Shown: positions 1 to 8,617 of the stretch, one piece after another
Numbering within the stretch: the stretch's first letter is position 1
Layout of the letters: every line of letters starts with the position of its first letter
Source of the DNA: a virus
DNA: 56,600 nt
Strand: one strand, 5' to 3'
IMG/VR virus record: IMGVR_UViG_3300028840_002373
Span: 1-56,600 of that record
Translations under genes and position numbers: made by a program
Notes under the pieces: model-generated
Seen by the model: the letters and a program-made list of their open reading frames with translations, nothing else
What the model was told of the DNA's origin: nothing
The model's database searches: none

Positions 1-144
1 GACCAAGTTTTAGCACCAGTTGGATATTTTATACCAGCAGAGGAATGTATGTTTGAAAGTATACTTGATGAATCTGGTGTAGATACTATGCAATATACTG
101 TTGTTGGTGGAACTAAAACAACTCAAGCGGCAGGAGCAGCACAA
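1..144. repeat. Terminal direct repeat, left copy (circular contig overlap)
   Basis: These 144 bases are identical to 56457-56600. The tail-tube reading frame passes from one copy into the other in register, so the repeat is best read as the overlap of a circularised or circularly permuted assembly and not as a gene duplication. Removing one copy leaves 56,456 bp. A true short terminal repeat in the virion DNA is possible but cannot be separated from an assembly overlap using sequence alone. Confidence 0.93.
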
Positions 145-732
145 AAAGGATATGATAAGTTAGAATTTGGTGGAGCTTATATTTTAACTGATTATGTTTT
201 TGAATATTTTGCACCAAAAAGAACAGCAGCAAATTTATATGTAAGAGTTAGATTATATAAAGTTAATATTAGTCCTAATTTAGAAGTGGCTTATAAAAAA
301 GATGGTAAAACAGGTTGGAAATTTACTTGTAAAGCGGCAGCAGATACAACTAAGGACGCTGGTAAACAATTAGGTTATTACTTAGAAGAAACTGCTGACT
401 TAACAGGTACAACACCAACATTGGCGGTAAGTTCAACAGTACCAGCAGATGCAGCGGCAGCAGTTGTTGTCAGTAGTACAATAGTTGTAACATTTAATAG
501 AAATATTCATCCTGAGTCAGTAATAGAAGGTAACTTTATATTAGCAGAAGCAGACGGAACTCCTGTTAGTGGTACTGTTTCACAAACTGATTCAGACGAA
601 GTAACATTTACACCAGATAGTAATATGACAGCAGCAACAGTTCATATTTTTGCTATTAGTGAAAATGTAAGAGCATTAGATGATTATTCAGCAATGGCAG
701 ATAATGAGATTATCAATTTTACTACTGCTTAA
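1..732 (+). CDS. Major tail tube protein with C-terminal Ig-like domain (3' part, joined to 56322)
   Basis: This is the downstream part of a gene that starts at 56322 and continues across the circle junction; the joined product is about 288 residues. The N-terminal part (GTPSKIHVGAGNINLN) begins like phage tail-tube proteins that assemble around the tape measure. The last 105 or so residues, from PTLAVSSTVPADAA on, form a Thr/Val-rich beta domain resembling bacterial Ig-like (Big_5/SbsA) domains often appended to tail tubes and exposed on the tail. The next genes are the tail chaperones and the tape measure, the canonical order. Tail-tube identity is by context and domain layout; Ig-like identity is by pattern. 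An internal ATG at 49 is not the real start, because the frame is open upstream through base 1. Confidence 0.85.
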   Translation, partial: DQVLAPVGYFIPAEECMFESILDESGVDTMQYTVVGGTKTTQAAGAAQKGYDKLEFGGAYILTDYVFEYFAPKRTAANLYVRVRLYKVNISPNLEVAYKKDGKTGWKFTCKAAADTTKDAGKQLGYYLEETADLTGTTPTLAVSSTVPADAAAAVVVSSTIVVTFNRNIHPESVIEGNFILAEADGTPVSGTVSQTDSDEVTFTPDSNMTAATVHIFAISENVRALDDYSAMADNEIINFTTA

Positions 733-777
733 TTTATGATATAATTATCGATAAATAATAATATCGAGGTGACTAAT

Positions 778-1209
778 GTGAATAATGTAGATAAGAAGAA
801 AGTTTTTGAAACAGCTAAAAAGAGAACTGAAAGAGATAAATTAACAAACAAAGGTGTTGAGATACCATTTGGTCAAACTACAATTACATTAACAGCTTTA
901 GATTGGGATTCTTCAAATAATTTTGAGGATTGCATTGTAGAATTAAGTAAGAAGTTCTCTTTTTTAACTGGTAGTGACCTTATGAAAACAGGAATCGATA
1001 AATTAGTCGAAACAGCGGTAGGTATACTAAGGGAAGATTTAGTTAAATTAGCTGGTATAGCAACTAATGGTAAGATTGATATCGATTATATTAAAGAGGT
1101 TAAAGCTACAAAGAATGATGTAATAACAATAGTTATAGAAGCATTTAAAATAAATTATAGTTACTTAAAAAACTTAATGACCCTAGCTCAAAATCAAGGA
1201 TTGAAATAA
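778..1209 (+). CDS. Tail assembly chaperone, short form (gpG-like)
   Basis: Product of 143 residues from a GTG start at 778, placed 6 nt after a GAGGTG ribosome binding site; an upstream in-frame GTG at 769 lies inside that site and is unlikely. It is small, charged and helical and sits between tail tube and tape measure, the place of lambda gpG-type chaperones that coat the tape measure during tail assembly. The 3' end carries the heptamer A AAA AAC at 1167-1173 in the zero frame, the classic -1 slippery site, giving the longer form described at 1173-1475. No homologue is identified beyond context and frameshift architecture. Confidence 0.8.
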   Translation: MNNVDKKKVFETAKKRTERDKLTNKGVEIPFGQTTITLTALDWDSSNNFEDCIVELSKKFSFLTGSDLMKTGIDKLVETAVGILREDLVKLAGIATNGKIDIDYIKEVKATKNDVITIVIEAFKINYSYLKNLMTLAQNQGLK

Positions 1210-1475
1210 ATCAACGTGAAATTGGATGGGGTAATGTTTTTGATAAGTTAATGAGTGAGTATAATATGTCAATTAGTGATGTTCGAGCATTAACAAGAGA
1301 GCAAATGTTTCTATTTATTGATAAAATAAATGATAGAGAAGAAGATAAATTAAAAAATGAAGTTCATCTTCATGGTGGCAAGTGGAAATCAAAAGGATTA
1401 GATACAGATGGAGCAATACCAATTGAGGATATGATAGATTCTCAAAAAAAATTAGGTAAAGAAACAACCATGTAA
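1173..1475 (+). CDS. Tail assembly chaperone -1 frameshift extension (gpGT-like)
   Basis: After a -1 slip at 1167-1173 the reading frame is open without stops from 1173 to 1475 and adds about 100 residues to the first 132 codons of the upstream gene, for a fusion near 232 residues. An internal ATG at 1251 has no ribosome binding site before it, which argues for expression by frameshifting. The T domain of gpGT-type proteins recruits tail-tube subunits to the tape measure. The extension is hydrophilic, includes a helical stretch and HLHGGKW, and ends just before a perfect palindrome and the tape measure. The slip site and open frame are seen directly; function is inferred from lambda-like phages. 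Confidence 0.8.
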   Translation, partial: LNDPSSKSRIEINQREIGWGNVFDKLMSEYNMSISDVRALTREQMFLFIDKINDREEDKLKNEVHLHGGKWKSKGLDTDGAIPIEDMIDSQKKLGKETTM

Positions 1476-1483
1476 TAAGTAGT

Positions 1484-1513
1484 AAGCCGATTATAAAATT
1501 TTATAATCGGCTT
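1484..1513 (+). terminator. Perfect 15-bp palindrome before the tape measure gene
   Basis: A perfect inverted repeat (AAGCCGATTATAAAA and its complement) lies between the chaperone extension and the tape-measure ribosome binding site and is followed by TATT. It looks like a weak intrinsic terminator or an mRNA processing/stability hairpin that tunes expression inside the late operon. No long T-run follows, so strong termination is unlikely. Confidence 0.6.
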
Positions 1514-1537
1514 TATTAATAGGAGGTGAGATTACAT

Positions 1538-4204
1538 ATGGCAACTATAGGTGATTTAATTATAAATTTAACTGTTAGAGGTGGACGTGAAGCAGTTTCA
1601 CAATTTAATGCGTTAAAGTCTGTTATGACTCCGTTAAATAATGCATTTAAAAATGTTACAAGAGGTTTAACTAGTGGTATAACAGAAGGTATTCGATTCA
1701 ACATGATGATGGAAGATATGAATATGTCTTTTAAGACATTAACTGGTAGCGCACAAAGAGGTGAAAAATTAAGTAATAATATACTAAAATTAGCAGCAGA
1801 CACACCATTGGCAACAGAAGCTTTATCAAAAGCAGCTAAAACAATGCTTGGTTATGGTATAGGAGTAGACGATATTTTACCTAATTTAAAAATGTTAGGT
1901 GATTTATCACTTGGTAATGGTGATGTATTACAAAGGTTAGCTGTAGCATTTTCTCAAACAAGTTCAGCAACAAGACTTACAGGGGAAGAAATGAGACAAT
2001 ATCGTAATGCTGGATTAAATCCATTAAAACTTATATCAGAGCAAACAGGTGTAAGTATGGCTGAGTTAGATCAAAAAATGAGAGATGGTGAAATCTCAGC
2101 AGAAATGGTAAAGAAAGCATTTATTGGAGCGACAACTGGTACTGGAAGATTCTCAGGCGCTATGGTTAATGCTTCTAAAACTCTTAGTGGACAAATGGAG
2201 AAATTAAGAGATTATGGTTCTATCTTTCTTGGAGAATTTACTCAACCTATTGTTAATGGTCTTAAACAAATAATACCAACATTTGTTGAGTTTATTCAAA
2301 GATTAACAAATGGTAGCTCAATTATAAATGATGTAATTAATACAATGGATTCTATTTTTACTAAAATAGGTAAAGTTGTAAAAGATGTATTCTCAGGCAT
2401 GGATAAAGATATGATGGATATTATAATAACAGTAGGTCTTGTCATTGCTGGTATAGCACCATTAGGTGTTGCTTTTGGTGCGATAGTGGCAGTTATTGGG
2501 TTTGCTGTATCTGGTATTACTGCATTGATCGGAGTATTTACTTCAATATCTCCTGTTGTATTTGCTGTGATAGGTGCAATAACAGCATTGGCGGCTATAT
2601 TTACAGATATGATATTGAATAATGATAATCTTAAAAGGGCTATAATGAATGCATTTAATGAGATTAAAAATGCTGTAATGGTAGCAGTTAATTTTATTGT
2701 ATCAAATATGGATAATATTAAGGCAGTTTTTGAACGTGTTAGAAATGCTGTAATGTCTGTTGTACCAATAATAGTTGATACCATTACAAGATTTGGTCAA
2801 TCTATAAAACCAGTAGTCGAAGATGTACAGAGAGTTTGGAGTAATTTAGTTAAACTATTTCAAGAAAATCAAACAATATTTACTGCTGTTTTTGCTGTTA
2901 TTGGTGCTGCTGTAGCATGGTTTGTCGGTACTTTTGTCGGTGCTTTTAATGGATTAGTTCGAGCAATTGGACCGATTGTATCAGTTATACTTGGTTTAAT
3001 AGATACAATAATAAATGTATTTAGGCTTGTTGGTGCAATAATTAGCGGTGAATGGGGTAAAATACCACAAATATTAATGGATATTGGAACGTCAATATTA
3101 GATGTTATAGTTAGTGCTTTTAGTGCTGTCGTTGAATTTATTGTAGGTTTTGTTGATGGTATAATTGCAATGTTTACAATGCTTTATAATGTTATAGTAG
3201 GTGGTTCTATAATTCCAGATATGGTTAATGCAATAATTATGTGGTTTAACACACTTATATCAACAGTTATTAATATTGTTCAGACTTTAGTTAATACAGC
3301 TATTAATATATTTAATGCATTAAAGGCAGCAATAACCTCTATAATAAGTGCAATTAAAACAGTAATTACTAATGGTTTTAATGCTGCTAAATCTATAGTT
3401 ACTAGTATTATTAGTTCGATTAAATCAGTAATTAGTAGTGGTTTTAATGCTGCTAGGTCTATAGTTAGTAGTGTTATTAGTTCTATTAGATCAGTAATTA
3501 GTAGTGGTTTCAATGCTGCTAGGTCTATAGTTAGTAGTGTTATTAGTTCTATTAGATCAGTAGTATCAAGCGGATTTAATTCAGTAAGATCAATTATATC
3601 AAGTGCTGTTAATAGTGCTAGGTCTAGATTATCAAGTGCTTTTAATTCTATGAGATCAATTGCAAGTTCAGCTATTAATTCTATTAGATCAATAGTTAAT
3701 AGATTAGGTGGTATTTTCAGAAGTGCTTTAAGTAGTGCTATGGGTGCTATTAGAAGTGTAGCTGGTAGTATGTATAGTGCTGGTGCTAACTTGGTACAAA
3801 ATTTAATCAATGGTGTTACTGCTAAAATAGGTCAATTTAGAGCTAAAATATCAGAACTAGCAAATGCAGCAAAACAATTCTTAGGATTTAGTTCTCCGAC
3901 TGAAAAAGGAGCTGGAAGAACTGCTCATAAATGGATTCCTAATTTAATTGATATGATGGGAAAACAATTAGAACAAGGAGTTGGAAGAATAAGTTTGGCT
4001 AGTGGTAAAGTAGCAAGTGCAATACAACAATCAACAACAGCTACTATTGGTAACTCATTGCAAGCTAATAGAACTGTAATCACTCAAGGTTCTCCTACAA
4101 ATGTAATGATAAAAATAGATGCAAGTCATATGGATGTAGATCAATTAGGTACAGCTTTAGTTAGTAAACTAAGGTCTTATGGTATAAGATCGCAAACTCA
4201 GTAA
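1538..4204 (+). CDS. Tail tape measure protein
   Basis: Protein of 888 residues that sets tail length and is threaded through the tail tube. The start is ATG 1538, 9 nt after AGGAGGTG; a longer reading from GTG 1526 overlaps that site. Residues near 60-240 resemble the N-terminal tape-measure domain (TGEEMRQYRNAGLNPLKLI). Several long hydrophobic segments lie between about 290 and 580, as expected for a protein that can enter membranes during DNA injection. Residues roughly 610-720 are tandem helical repeats built on SSIRSVISSGFNAARSIV. The C-terminus has FLGFSSPTEKGAGRTAHKWIP, a motif common near tape-measure ends. It follows the frameshifted chaperone pair. Identification is secure. Confidence 0.95.
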   Translation: MATIGDLIINLTVRGGREAVSQFNALKSVMTPLNNAFKNVTRGLTSGITEGIRFNMMMEDMNMSFKTLTGSAQRGEKLSNNILKLAADTPLATEALSKAAKTMLGYGIGVDDILPNLKMLGDLSLGNGDVLQRLAVAFSQTSSATRLTGEEMRQYRNAGLNPLKLISEQTGVSMAELDQKMRDGEISAEMVKKAFIGATTGTGRFSGAMVNASKTLSGQMEKLRDYGSIFLGEFTQPIVNGLKQIIPTFVEFIQRLTNGSSIINDVINTMDSIFTKIGKVVKDVFSGMDKDMMDIIITVGLVIAGIAPLGVAFGAIVAVIGFAVSGITALIGVFTSISPVVFAVIGAITALAAIFTDMILNNDNLKRAIMNAFNEIKNAVMVAVNFIVSNMDNIKAVFERVRNAVMSVVPIIVDTITRFGQSIKPVVEDVQRVWSNLVKLFQENQTIFTAVFAVIGAAVAWFVGTFVGAFNGLVRAIGPIVSVILGLIDTIINVFRLVGAIISGEWGKIPQILMDIGTSILDVIVSAFSAVVEFIVGFVDGIIAMFTMLYNVIVGGSIIPDMVNAIIMWFNTLISTVINIVQTLVNTAINIFNALKAAITSIISAIKTVITNGFNAAKSIVTSIISSIKSVISSGFNAARSIVSSVISSIRSVISSGFNAARSIVSSVISSIRSVVSSGFNSVRSIISSAVNSARSRLSSAFNSMRSIASSAINSIRSIVNRLGGIFRSALSSAMGAIRSVAGSMYSAGANLVQNLINGVTAKIGQFRAKISELANAAKQFLGFSSPTEKGAGRTAHKWIPNLIDMMGKQLEQGVGRISLASGKVASAIQQSTTATIGNSLQANRTVITQGSPTNVMIKIDASHMDVDQLGTALVSKLRSYGIRSQTQ
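3358..3700 (+). repeat. Tandem 66-bp repeats inside the tape measure gene
   Basis: Nearly identical units of about 66 nt encode the SSIRSVISSGFNAARSIVSSV helical repeat. The best-matched copies are close to identical at the DNA level, while the outer ones have drifted. Such repeats let tape length, and hence tail length, change by unequal recombination. They are also a place where short-read assembly can gain or lose a unit. Confidence 0.85.
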
Positions 4205-4218
4205 AGGAGGTGTTTTAA

Positions 4219-5685
4219 TTGGGTTTACGACATTTATATATTGGTGGTACTGGTGGAACTGGTGTAACACCAACAGGAACAGAAGTACAAATAGGTAAAT
4301 CATGGACAATAAATCAACGAATAAATAATAAAGATACATTCTCATTTACAATAGAAGACGATAATAGTGCAACAATAGAACCATTAATAGAATTATATTT
4401 TTATGATGATACTACTTATATATGGGGTGGAGTTATAAAAACTGTAGATATTGAAAAAGTTAATCCAAATAGAGTAATATACTCAGTTAAAGCAGAGGAC
4501 TTCACTTCTTTAACTGAAAGACCATTAGTGGTTAGATCATATGAAGATGAAACAATATCAACTATTATAAATTCATTGATAACTACATACTTTAGTCAAT
4601 ATGGTGTAACTGAGGGAACTAATACAATAACTACTGTTATAAATCAGATTACATTTAATTATGAAAACGGTGATAATGTATTAAATCAATTAAAGAATTT
4701 TGGTAATTTTCAATGGAATGTAGATAAAGACAAAGTACTAAGTTTTACTATGATAAATACAACAACTAGCACAACTGCTTTAACTGATGAATTATCATTG
4801 AAAAAACAGTTAAGTGCTGACAACTACCGTAATACTCAGTATGGTAAAGGAAAGAAAAAGAGAACTGAGTATTTAGAAGATAAAACTATGACACCTAAAC
4901 CAGATGGTAAGACAAGAGAATTTTTCTCAAATTACCCTATAGCAAAAGAACCAGTAATCGAAACTAATGTTAATGGTGCTGGATGGGTGACTAAAACGGT
5001 AGGTGTTAGAGGTCTACAAACTGATAAAGATTTTTATTGGTCATATAATGATACTCAAGTTTCACAAGATGAAGATGGAACTGTTTTAACTGATGCTAAT
5101 CCAACAGATGATGAAATAAGAATTAGTTACTATGGTCTTATTCCATTACTAGTTGTATCTAGTGATACCTCAGAAGTAACAGCACATGGAGCAGTAGAAA
5201 ACTATATTTACAATAAGCACTTAGAGGATTCAATTGACGCTAAAAATTATGTTACAACATTATTAGACAAATATAGTAATGACGCTGATAAAATAAGTTT
5301 TACCATTCAACAAAAGACATATGAAGTAGGTGTACAGATACCAATAACTGATACATTATTAAATATATCTGGCGACTTTTTAGCTGAGTCTTGTACATGG
5401 ACACCTAGGGGTGCTAATGCGATAAATTATACATATGGTGTGTTAGATGGTGTTGCTCTTGGTGGATGGGAAGAATTTTTCAAAAACTTATTTGCACCAG
5501 AGGTAATTGAATTAGACGATCAAGAAGTAGTTATTCGTATTTATGAATTTGACGAGCCAACAGATCATGACGGTGAATATTATATAGAAGTTACTACACC
5601 ATTATTCCCTAGTAATTCTTTATATCCTAGTAATTCTTTATATCCAAATTCAACACCAACTAGTACAACTACTTTAAATGATTAG
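4219..5685 (+). CDS. Tail/baseplate hub-like protein
   Basis: Protein of 488 residues from a TTG start, 6 nt after AAAGGAGGTG. The N-terminal 150 residues contain alternating beta strands (GKSWTINQRINNKDTFSFTI, then IWGGVIKTVDIEKVN) typical of the gp27/XkdQ-type hub that closes the tail tip. Its position directly after the tape measure fits distal tail or hub proteins. The C-terminus ends in two copies of a PSNSLY motif followed by a Thr-rich tail. A Dit-like role is the main alternative; fold-level prediction would settle it. The hub assignment comes from context and strand pattern, not a firm motif. Confidence 0.6.
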   Translation: MGLRHLYIGGTGGTGVTPTGTEVQIGKSWTINQRINNKDTFSFTIEDDNSATIEPLIELYFYDDTTYIWGGVIKTVDIEKVNPNRVIYSVKAEDFTSLTERPLVVRSYEDETISTIINSLITTYFSQYGVTEGTNTITTVINQITFNYENGDNVLNQLKNFGNFQWNVDKDKVLSFTMINTTTSTTALTDELSLKKQLSADNYRNTQYGKGKKKRTEYLEDKTMTPKPDGKTREFFSNYPIAKEPVIETNVNGAGWVTKTVGVRGLQTDKDFYWSYNDTQVSQDEDGTVLTDANPTDDEIRISYYGLIPLLVVSSDTSEVTAHGAVENYIYNKHLEDSIDAKNYVTTLLDKYSNDADKISFTIQQKTYEVGVQIPITDTLLNISGDFLAESCTWTPRGANAINYTYGVLDGVALGGWEEFFKNLFAPEVIELDDQEVVIRIYEFDEPTDHDGEYYIEVTTPLFPSNSLYPSNSLYPNSTPTSTTTLND

Positions 5686-5700
5686 AAATGAGGTGATTAA

Positions 5701-6249
5701 GTGTACAGAATAAAACGAAGTAGACCAATTAAAAGAAGGGTTAAGAAAAGAGATAAAATGAATTTTAATGAAAAACATGGTCATACTGGGAGAATTTTAG
5801 TTTGGTCAATAGACCCTGTGACCAAAAAGAGAACATTAAAACTAGATAAACCAAATCTTATAATGAATCGTACTTTTGGTTATGATTATGAATATTTGCG
5901 TGGTAATAATGTTGCTGCTAATGGTCAAATTATGCATTTAGGAATTGGGGATGATAATACAGCACCAACTTCAACTGATTCTGATTTAGGTAATGAGACT
6001 TATAGAGTACCTGTAATTTCACAAAGTATCACAGGTACAGGAGAATTAACAAGCGAATTTTATATTACTGCTACTGAGTTCTCAGGAACTATTGAAGAAT
6101 TAGGAATATTTGGTGGTTATTTCTTTTCTGAGGACTGGAATGGTGGTACTGGTGCAGATACAGGTAATTTATTGGCAAGAATTTTATATAGTGATACTAA
6201 GACAACTAATGAGGAATTATTAATACAAAGAGTAGATACATTTAGTTAA
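5701..6249 (+). CDS. Tail fibre/baseplate-associated protein
   Basis: Protein of 182 residues from GTG 5701, after a GAGGTGA site. The first 25 residues are very basic. The middle shows a pattern common in short tail-fibre or receptor-binding base proteins: GQIMHLGIGDDNTAPTSTD, then LGNETYRVPV, then IEELGIFGG. It is translated between the hub and larger fibre genes, so it probably belongs to the tail tip or fibre network. Assignment is by motif pattern and gene order; the exact attachment role cannot be read from sequence. Confidence 0.6.
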   Translation: MYRIKRSRPIKRRVKKRDKMNFNEKHGHTGRILVWSIDPVTKKRTLKLDKPNLIMNRTFGYDYEYLRGNNVAANGQIMHLGIGDDNTAPTSTDSDLGNETYRVPVISQSITGTGELTSEFYITATEFSGTIEELGIFGGYFFSEDWNGGTGADTGNLLARILYSDTKTTNEELLIQRVDTFS

Positions 6250-6262
6250 AGGAGTGATTTTA

Positions 6263-6754
6263 ATGTTATATGAATTTACAAGAGACTATGAGATACCAGA
6301 TGGAGGAATCACAGATCAATTTAAATTGAACTCGTATGCTAGTTTTTCAATGGAATTAATTGACATGGTTAAAGTCGATAATAAAATAATAAATATATAT
6401 AGTGTTGAAGAATGGCAAGGTGAGAAAGAATATGAGGAAGAAATAGATGTAATTGATGATGATGGTAAAACAATTAAAGCAGTTAAAAAAGTTATGAAAA
6501 ATGTTTTATCATATAAAGCATTATTAACTAATAATGATAAAGTTGTGAAAGATGGTAGAATTAAACCAATTAAACATAAAAGGAAATTACCTAAAATAGA
6601 TGACCCTATACCATATCCTCATGTACCAGATGTACAAAATAAACCAAGTCAACCTAAGATACCTAAAGAAGAAAATCCACCTAAGACGAAAACAGATGAT
6701 AATCCATCTATACCAATTAAAGACGAAAAACTTAAGGAAAAAGGTGGTGAATAA
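6263..6754 (+). CDS. Hypothetical tail-module protein with Pro/Lys-rich tail
   Basis: Product of 163 residues from ATG 6263, 7 nt past the GGAG of AAAGGAG; the in-frame GTG at 6254 falls inside that site. The first 100 residues are mixed alpha/beta and acidic. From about residue 110 the chain becomes a Pro, Lys and Asp-rich linker (PIPYPHVPDVQNKPSQPKIP). A globular head plus a disordered linker suggests a connector in the fibre apparatus. No family recognised. It lies 8 nt after the preceding gene and 3 nt before the next, clearly within one late operon. Confidence 0.6.
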   Translation: MLYEFTRDYEIPDGGITDQFKLNSYASFSMELIDMVKVDNKIINIYSVEEWQGEKEYEEEIDVIDDDGKTIKAVKKVMKNVLSYKALLTNNDKVVKDGRIKPIKHKRKLPKIDDPIPYPHVPDVQNKPSQPKIPKEENPPKTKTDDNPSIPIKDEKLKEKGGE

Positions 6755-6757
6755 TAT

Positions 6758-8521
6758 ATGACAGTACATGGTAATTTTACGGAACTAACTTATACTAATG
6801 GTTCTGGAACTGCTATTAATGCAACTAATTTAAATGCTTCTCAGGCAGTAATGAAAATCACAGACACCGAATTGGCTCGTAGTTTAACTTTTTCATGGGA
6901 ACAATACAAAGAAATGTTTTTTAATTGTAGTACTAAAACAATAGATACATTTAATACATATACAGATTGGTCTGAGACAGGAACATTAACAAAGAGTGAA
7001 GCAGATCATACTGAGTGTATGGTACATGGTCGAGGGGTAAAGATGTTAGAACCAGATAATTCGGCTGGTGAATTGGCTATATATAATAGTGGACATACTC
7101 AACTAGATTTAACAGAGTTTCAAAGTGGTGATACAGCAGCAGCGGCAGATTTAATATGTTTACTTGTTTATATATCTGATACAACATATATCACAAGGAT
7201 AACTATGAGATTTGGTACAGACACAAGTAACTATTATTATTATGATAAAACCACAGGTCTTGTAAATGGATGGAATATTATCACAGTACCTAAGAGTTCA
7301 TTTAGTACATTTGGTTCTATTTCTGATTGGACAGCACAAGATTACATGGCATATAGGGCTTTATTTGCTGCTAATGCTCAAAATGAATATGTCATATTCA
7401 ATCATTGTTCATTAGTTAGAGCGGATTCAGCAACAGCGACACTTATGAATCCTTTTATGGCTAATGATGGTAGTGATAATTGGGATGTTGATGTAATGAC
7501 ACCATCTAGTCAATTCTTAGTTTATAAGGATGAACAATTAGAAGAAATATGTGTTGTTGATTGTTTACAAAGTGGTTTAGCTTCAACAGACCCAGATTTT
7601 TTAGGTTGTGGATTTGTATGTAGTAGTTTTAGTGGTTCATTTAGAATGATAGTTAAAGCCACAGATTATAGTCAAGGTATAATGTGGTATGTTGATGATG
7701 ATAATTGGATTTTATTTCAACTTGACGATGCCGATTTACAAATAACTGAAAGGTATAGTGGTTCAACTAGTTATCATTTTGAATCCCTTAGTGCAACTCC
7801 GTTAGTTGGTAGTACTGTAGTAATGAAGTTTGAAAAAATAGGTGGTGGTACTGCTAGAGTATGGATAACTGATGAAAGCGAAACATTTACTTTTATTGAA
7901 GAATCTACTGAAACCCTACAGTTTGCCGATAGTACAGAAGGTGAACTAGGTATTGGAGCAGTATCGACAAGTAATCTAGGAGTAATTCAAGATTTTGTTG
8001 TGAGCAATAGAAGAATAGATCAACTAAAGTTACCACAATTAAGAAGTAATGATATTGGTGATAAACTTGTTGTTATAAAACAAGTTGAAGAAGTTTACAC
8101 TAGTACTACTATTCAACCCGATAACGAATTAAAATTAAGGTTAAAACCATTTTGCATATATAGGATTAAATTACATTGTTTATCTTATGGTGCTACAGCA
8201 GGAGATATAAAAACAGATTGGACAGTTACAGGAGATATCACAGGAATAGGGTTAAAAGGTTGTCGTGGTGCTGCTAGTGGCGAATCAGACCCTAATGATT
8301 GTCAAACTAGATGTAATGCACTTGGATTAACTACAGGTGTATCTGGATATGGGTTAACTACATTACATACAACATTTATTACTGAGGAATTTATAGTGAG
8401 TACAGACGATCAAGGTGGAGTATTACAATTTTATTGGGCGCAATTAGCTGCTAGTGGTACGTCTACAGCAGTTAGAGAAGGTTCATTCCTATTAGCTGAA
8501 AAAATAGCCAATAATTATTAA
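6758..8521 (+). CDS. Large tail fibre/receptor-binding protein with lectin-like domain
   Basis: Protein of 587 residues, the last gene of the late operon and the likely receptor-binding fibre. Residues roughly 45-215 form a beta-rich segment with carbohydrate-binding-module character. Residues about 235-400 look like a concanavalin/laminin-G type jelly roll (GSDNWDV, then FRMIVKATDYSQGIMWYVD, then DNWILFQL). The last 150 residues form another beta domain with paired cysteines (LKGCRGAASGESDPNDCQTRC). The start is ATG 6758 after AAGGTGGTG. A strong hairpin at 8534-8570 follows the stop. Fibre identity comes from position and composition; sugar binding is inference. Confidence 0.65.
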   Translation: MTVHGNFTELTYTNGSGTAINATNLNASQAVMKITDTELARSLTFSWEQYKEMFFNCSTKTIDTFNTYTDWSETGTLTKSEADHTECMVHGRGVKMLEPDNSAGELAIYNSGHTQLDLTEFQSGDTAAAADLICLLVYISDTTYITRITMRFGTDTSNYYYYDKTTGLVNGWNIITVPKSSFSTFGSISDWTAQDYMAYRALFAANAQNEYVIFNHCSLVRADSATATLMNPFMANDGSDNWDVDVMTPSSQFLVYKDEQLEEICVVDCLQSGLASTDPDFLGCGFVCSSFSGSFRMIVKATDYSQGIMWYVDDDNWILFQLDDADLQITERYSGSTSYHFESLSATPLVGSTVVMKFEKIGGGTARVWITDESETFTFIEESTETLQFADSTEGELGIGAVSTSNLGVIQDFVVSNRRIDQLKLPQLRSNDIGDKLVVIKQVEEVYTSTTIQPDNELKLRLKPFCIYRIKLHCLSYGATAGDIKTDWTVTGDITGIGLKGCRGAASGESDPNDCQTRCNALGLTTGVSGYGLTTLHTTFITEEFIVSTDDQGGVLQFYWAQLAASGTSTAVREGSFLLAEKIANNY

Positions 8522-8533
8522 CAATTAAAAAAA

Positions 8534-8570
8534 ATACTAATGAGTTATTTATGGGGTAACTCATTAGTAT
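8534..8570. terminator. Bidirectional terminator between late operon and amidase
   Basis: A 14-bp stem (ATACTAATGAGTTA with its complement) lies between two convergent genes. On the minus strand it is followed by a T-run that runs into TTTTTTTTAATTGT, the recurrent distal motif of this genome; on the plus strand a weaker A/T tail follows. It should stop both the late operon and the amidase transcript. Confidence 0.9.
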
Positions 8571-8617
8571 AAAAGAAAAAGTATTATATTTCATGACTAA
8601 TGTATATCAATATTATA

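Noticed and set aside
2296-3810. Minus-strand open frames inside the tape measure gene
   Set aside because: They are shadows of a repetitive, Ile/Val/Ser-rich gene and lack ribosome binding sites.
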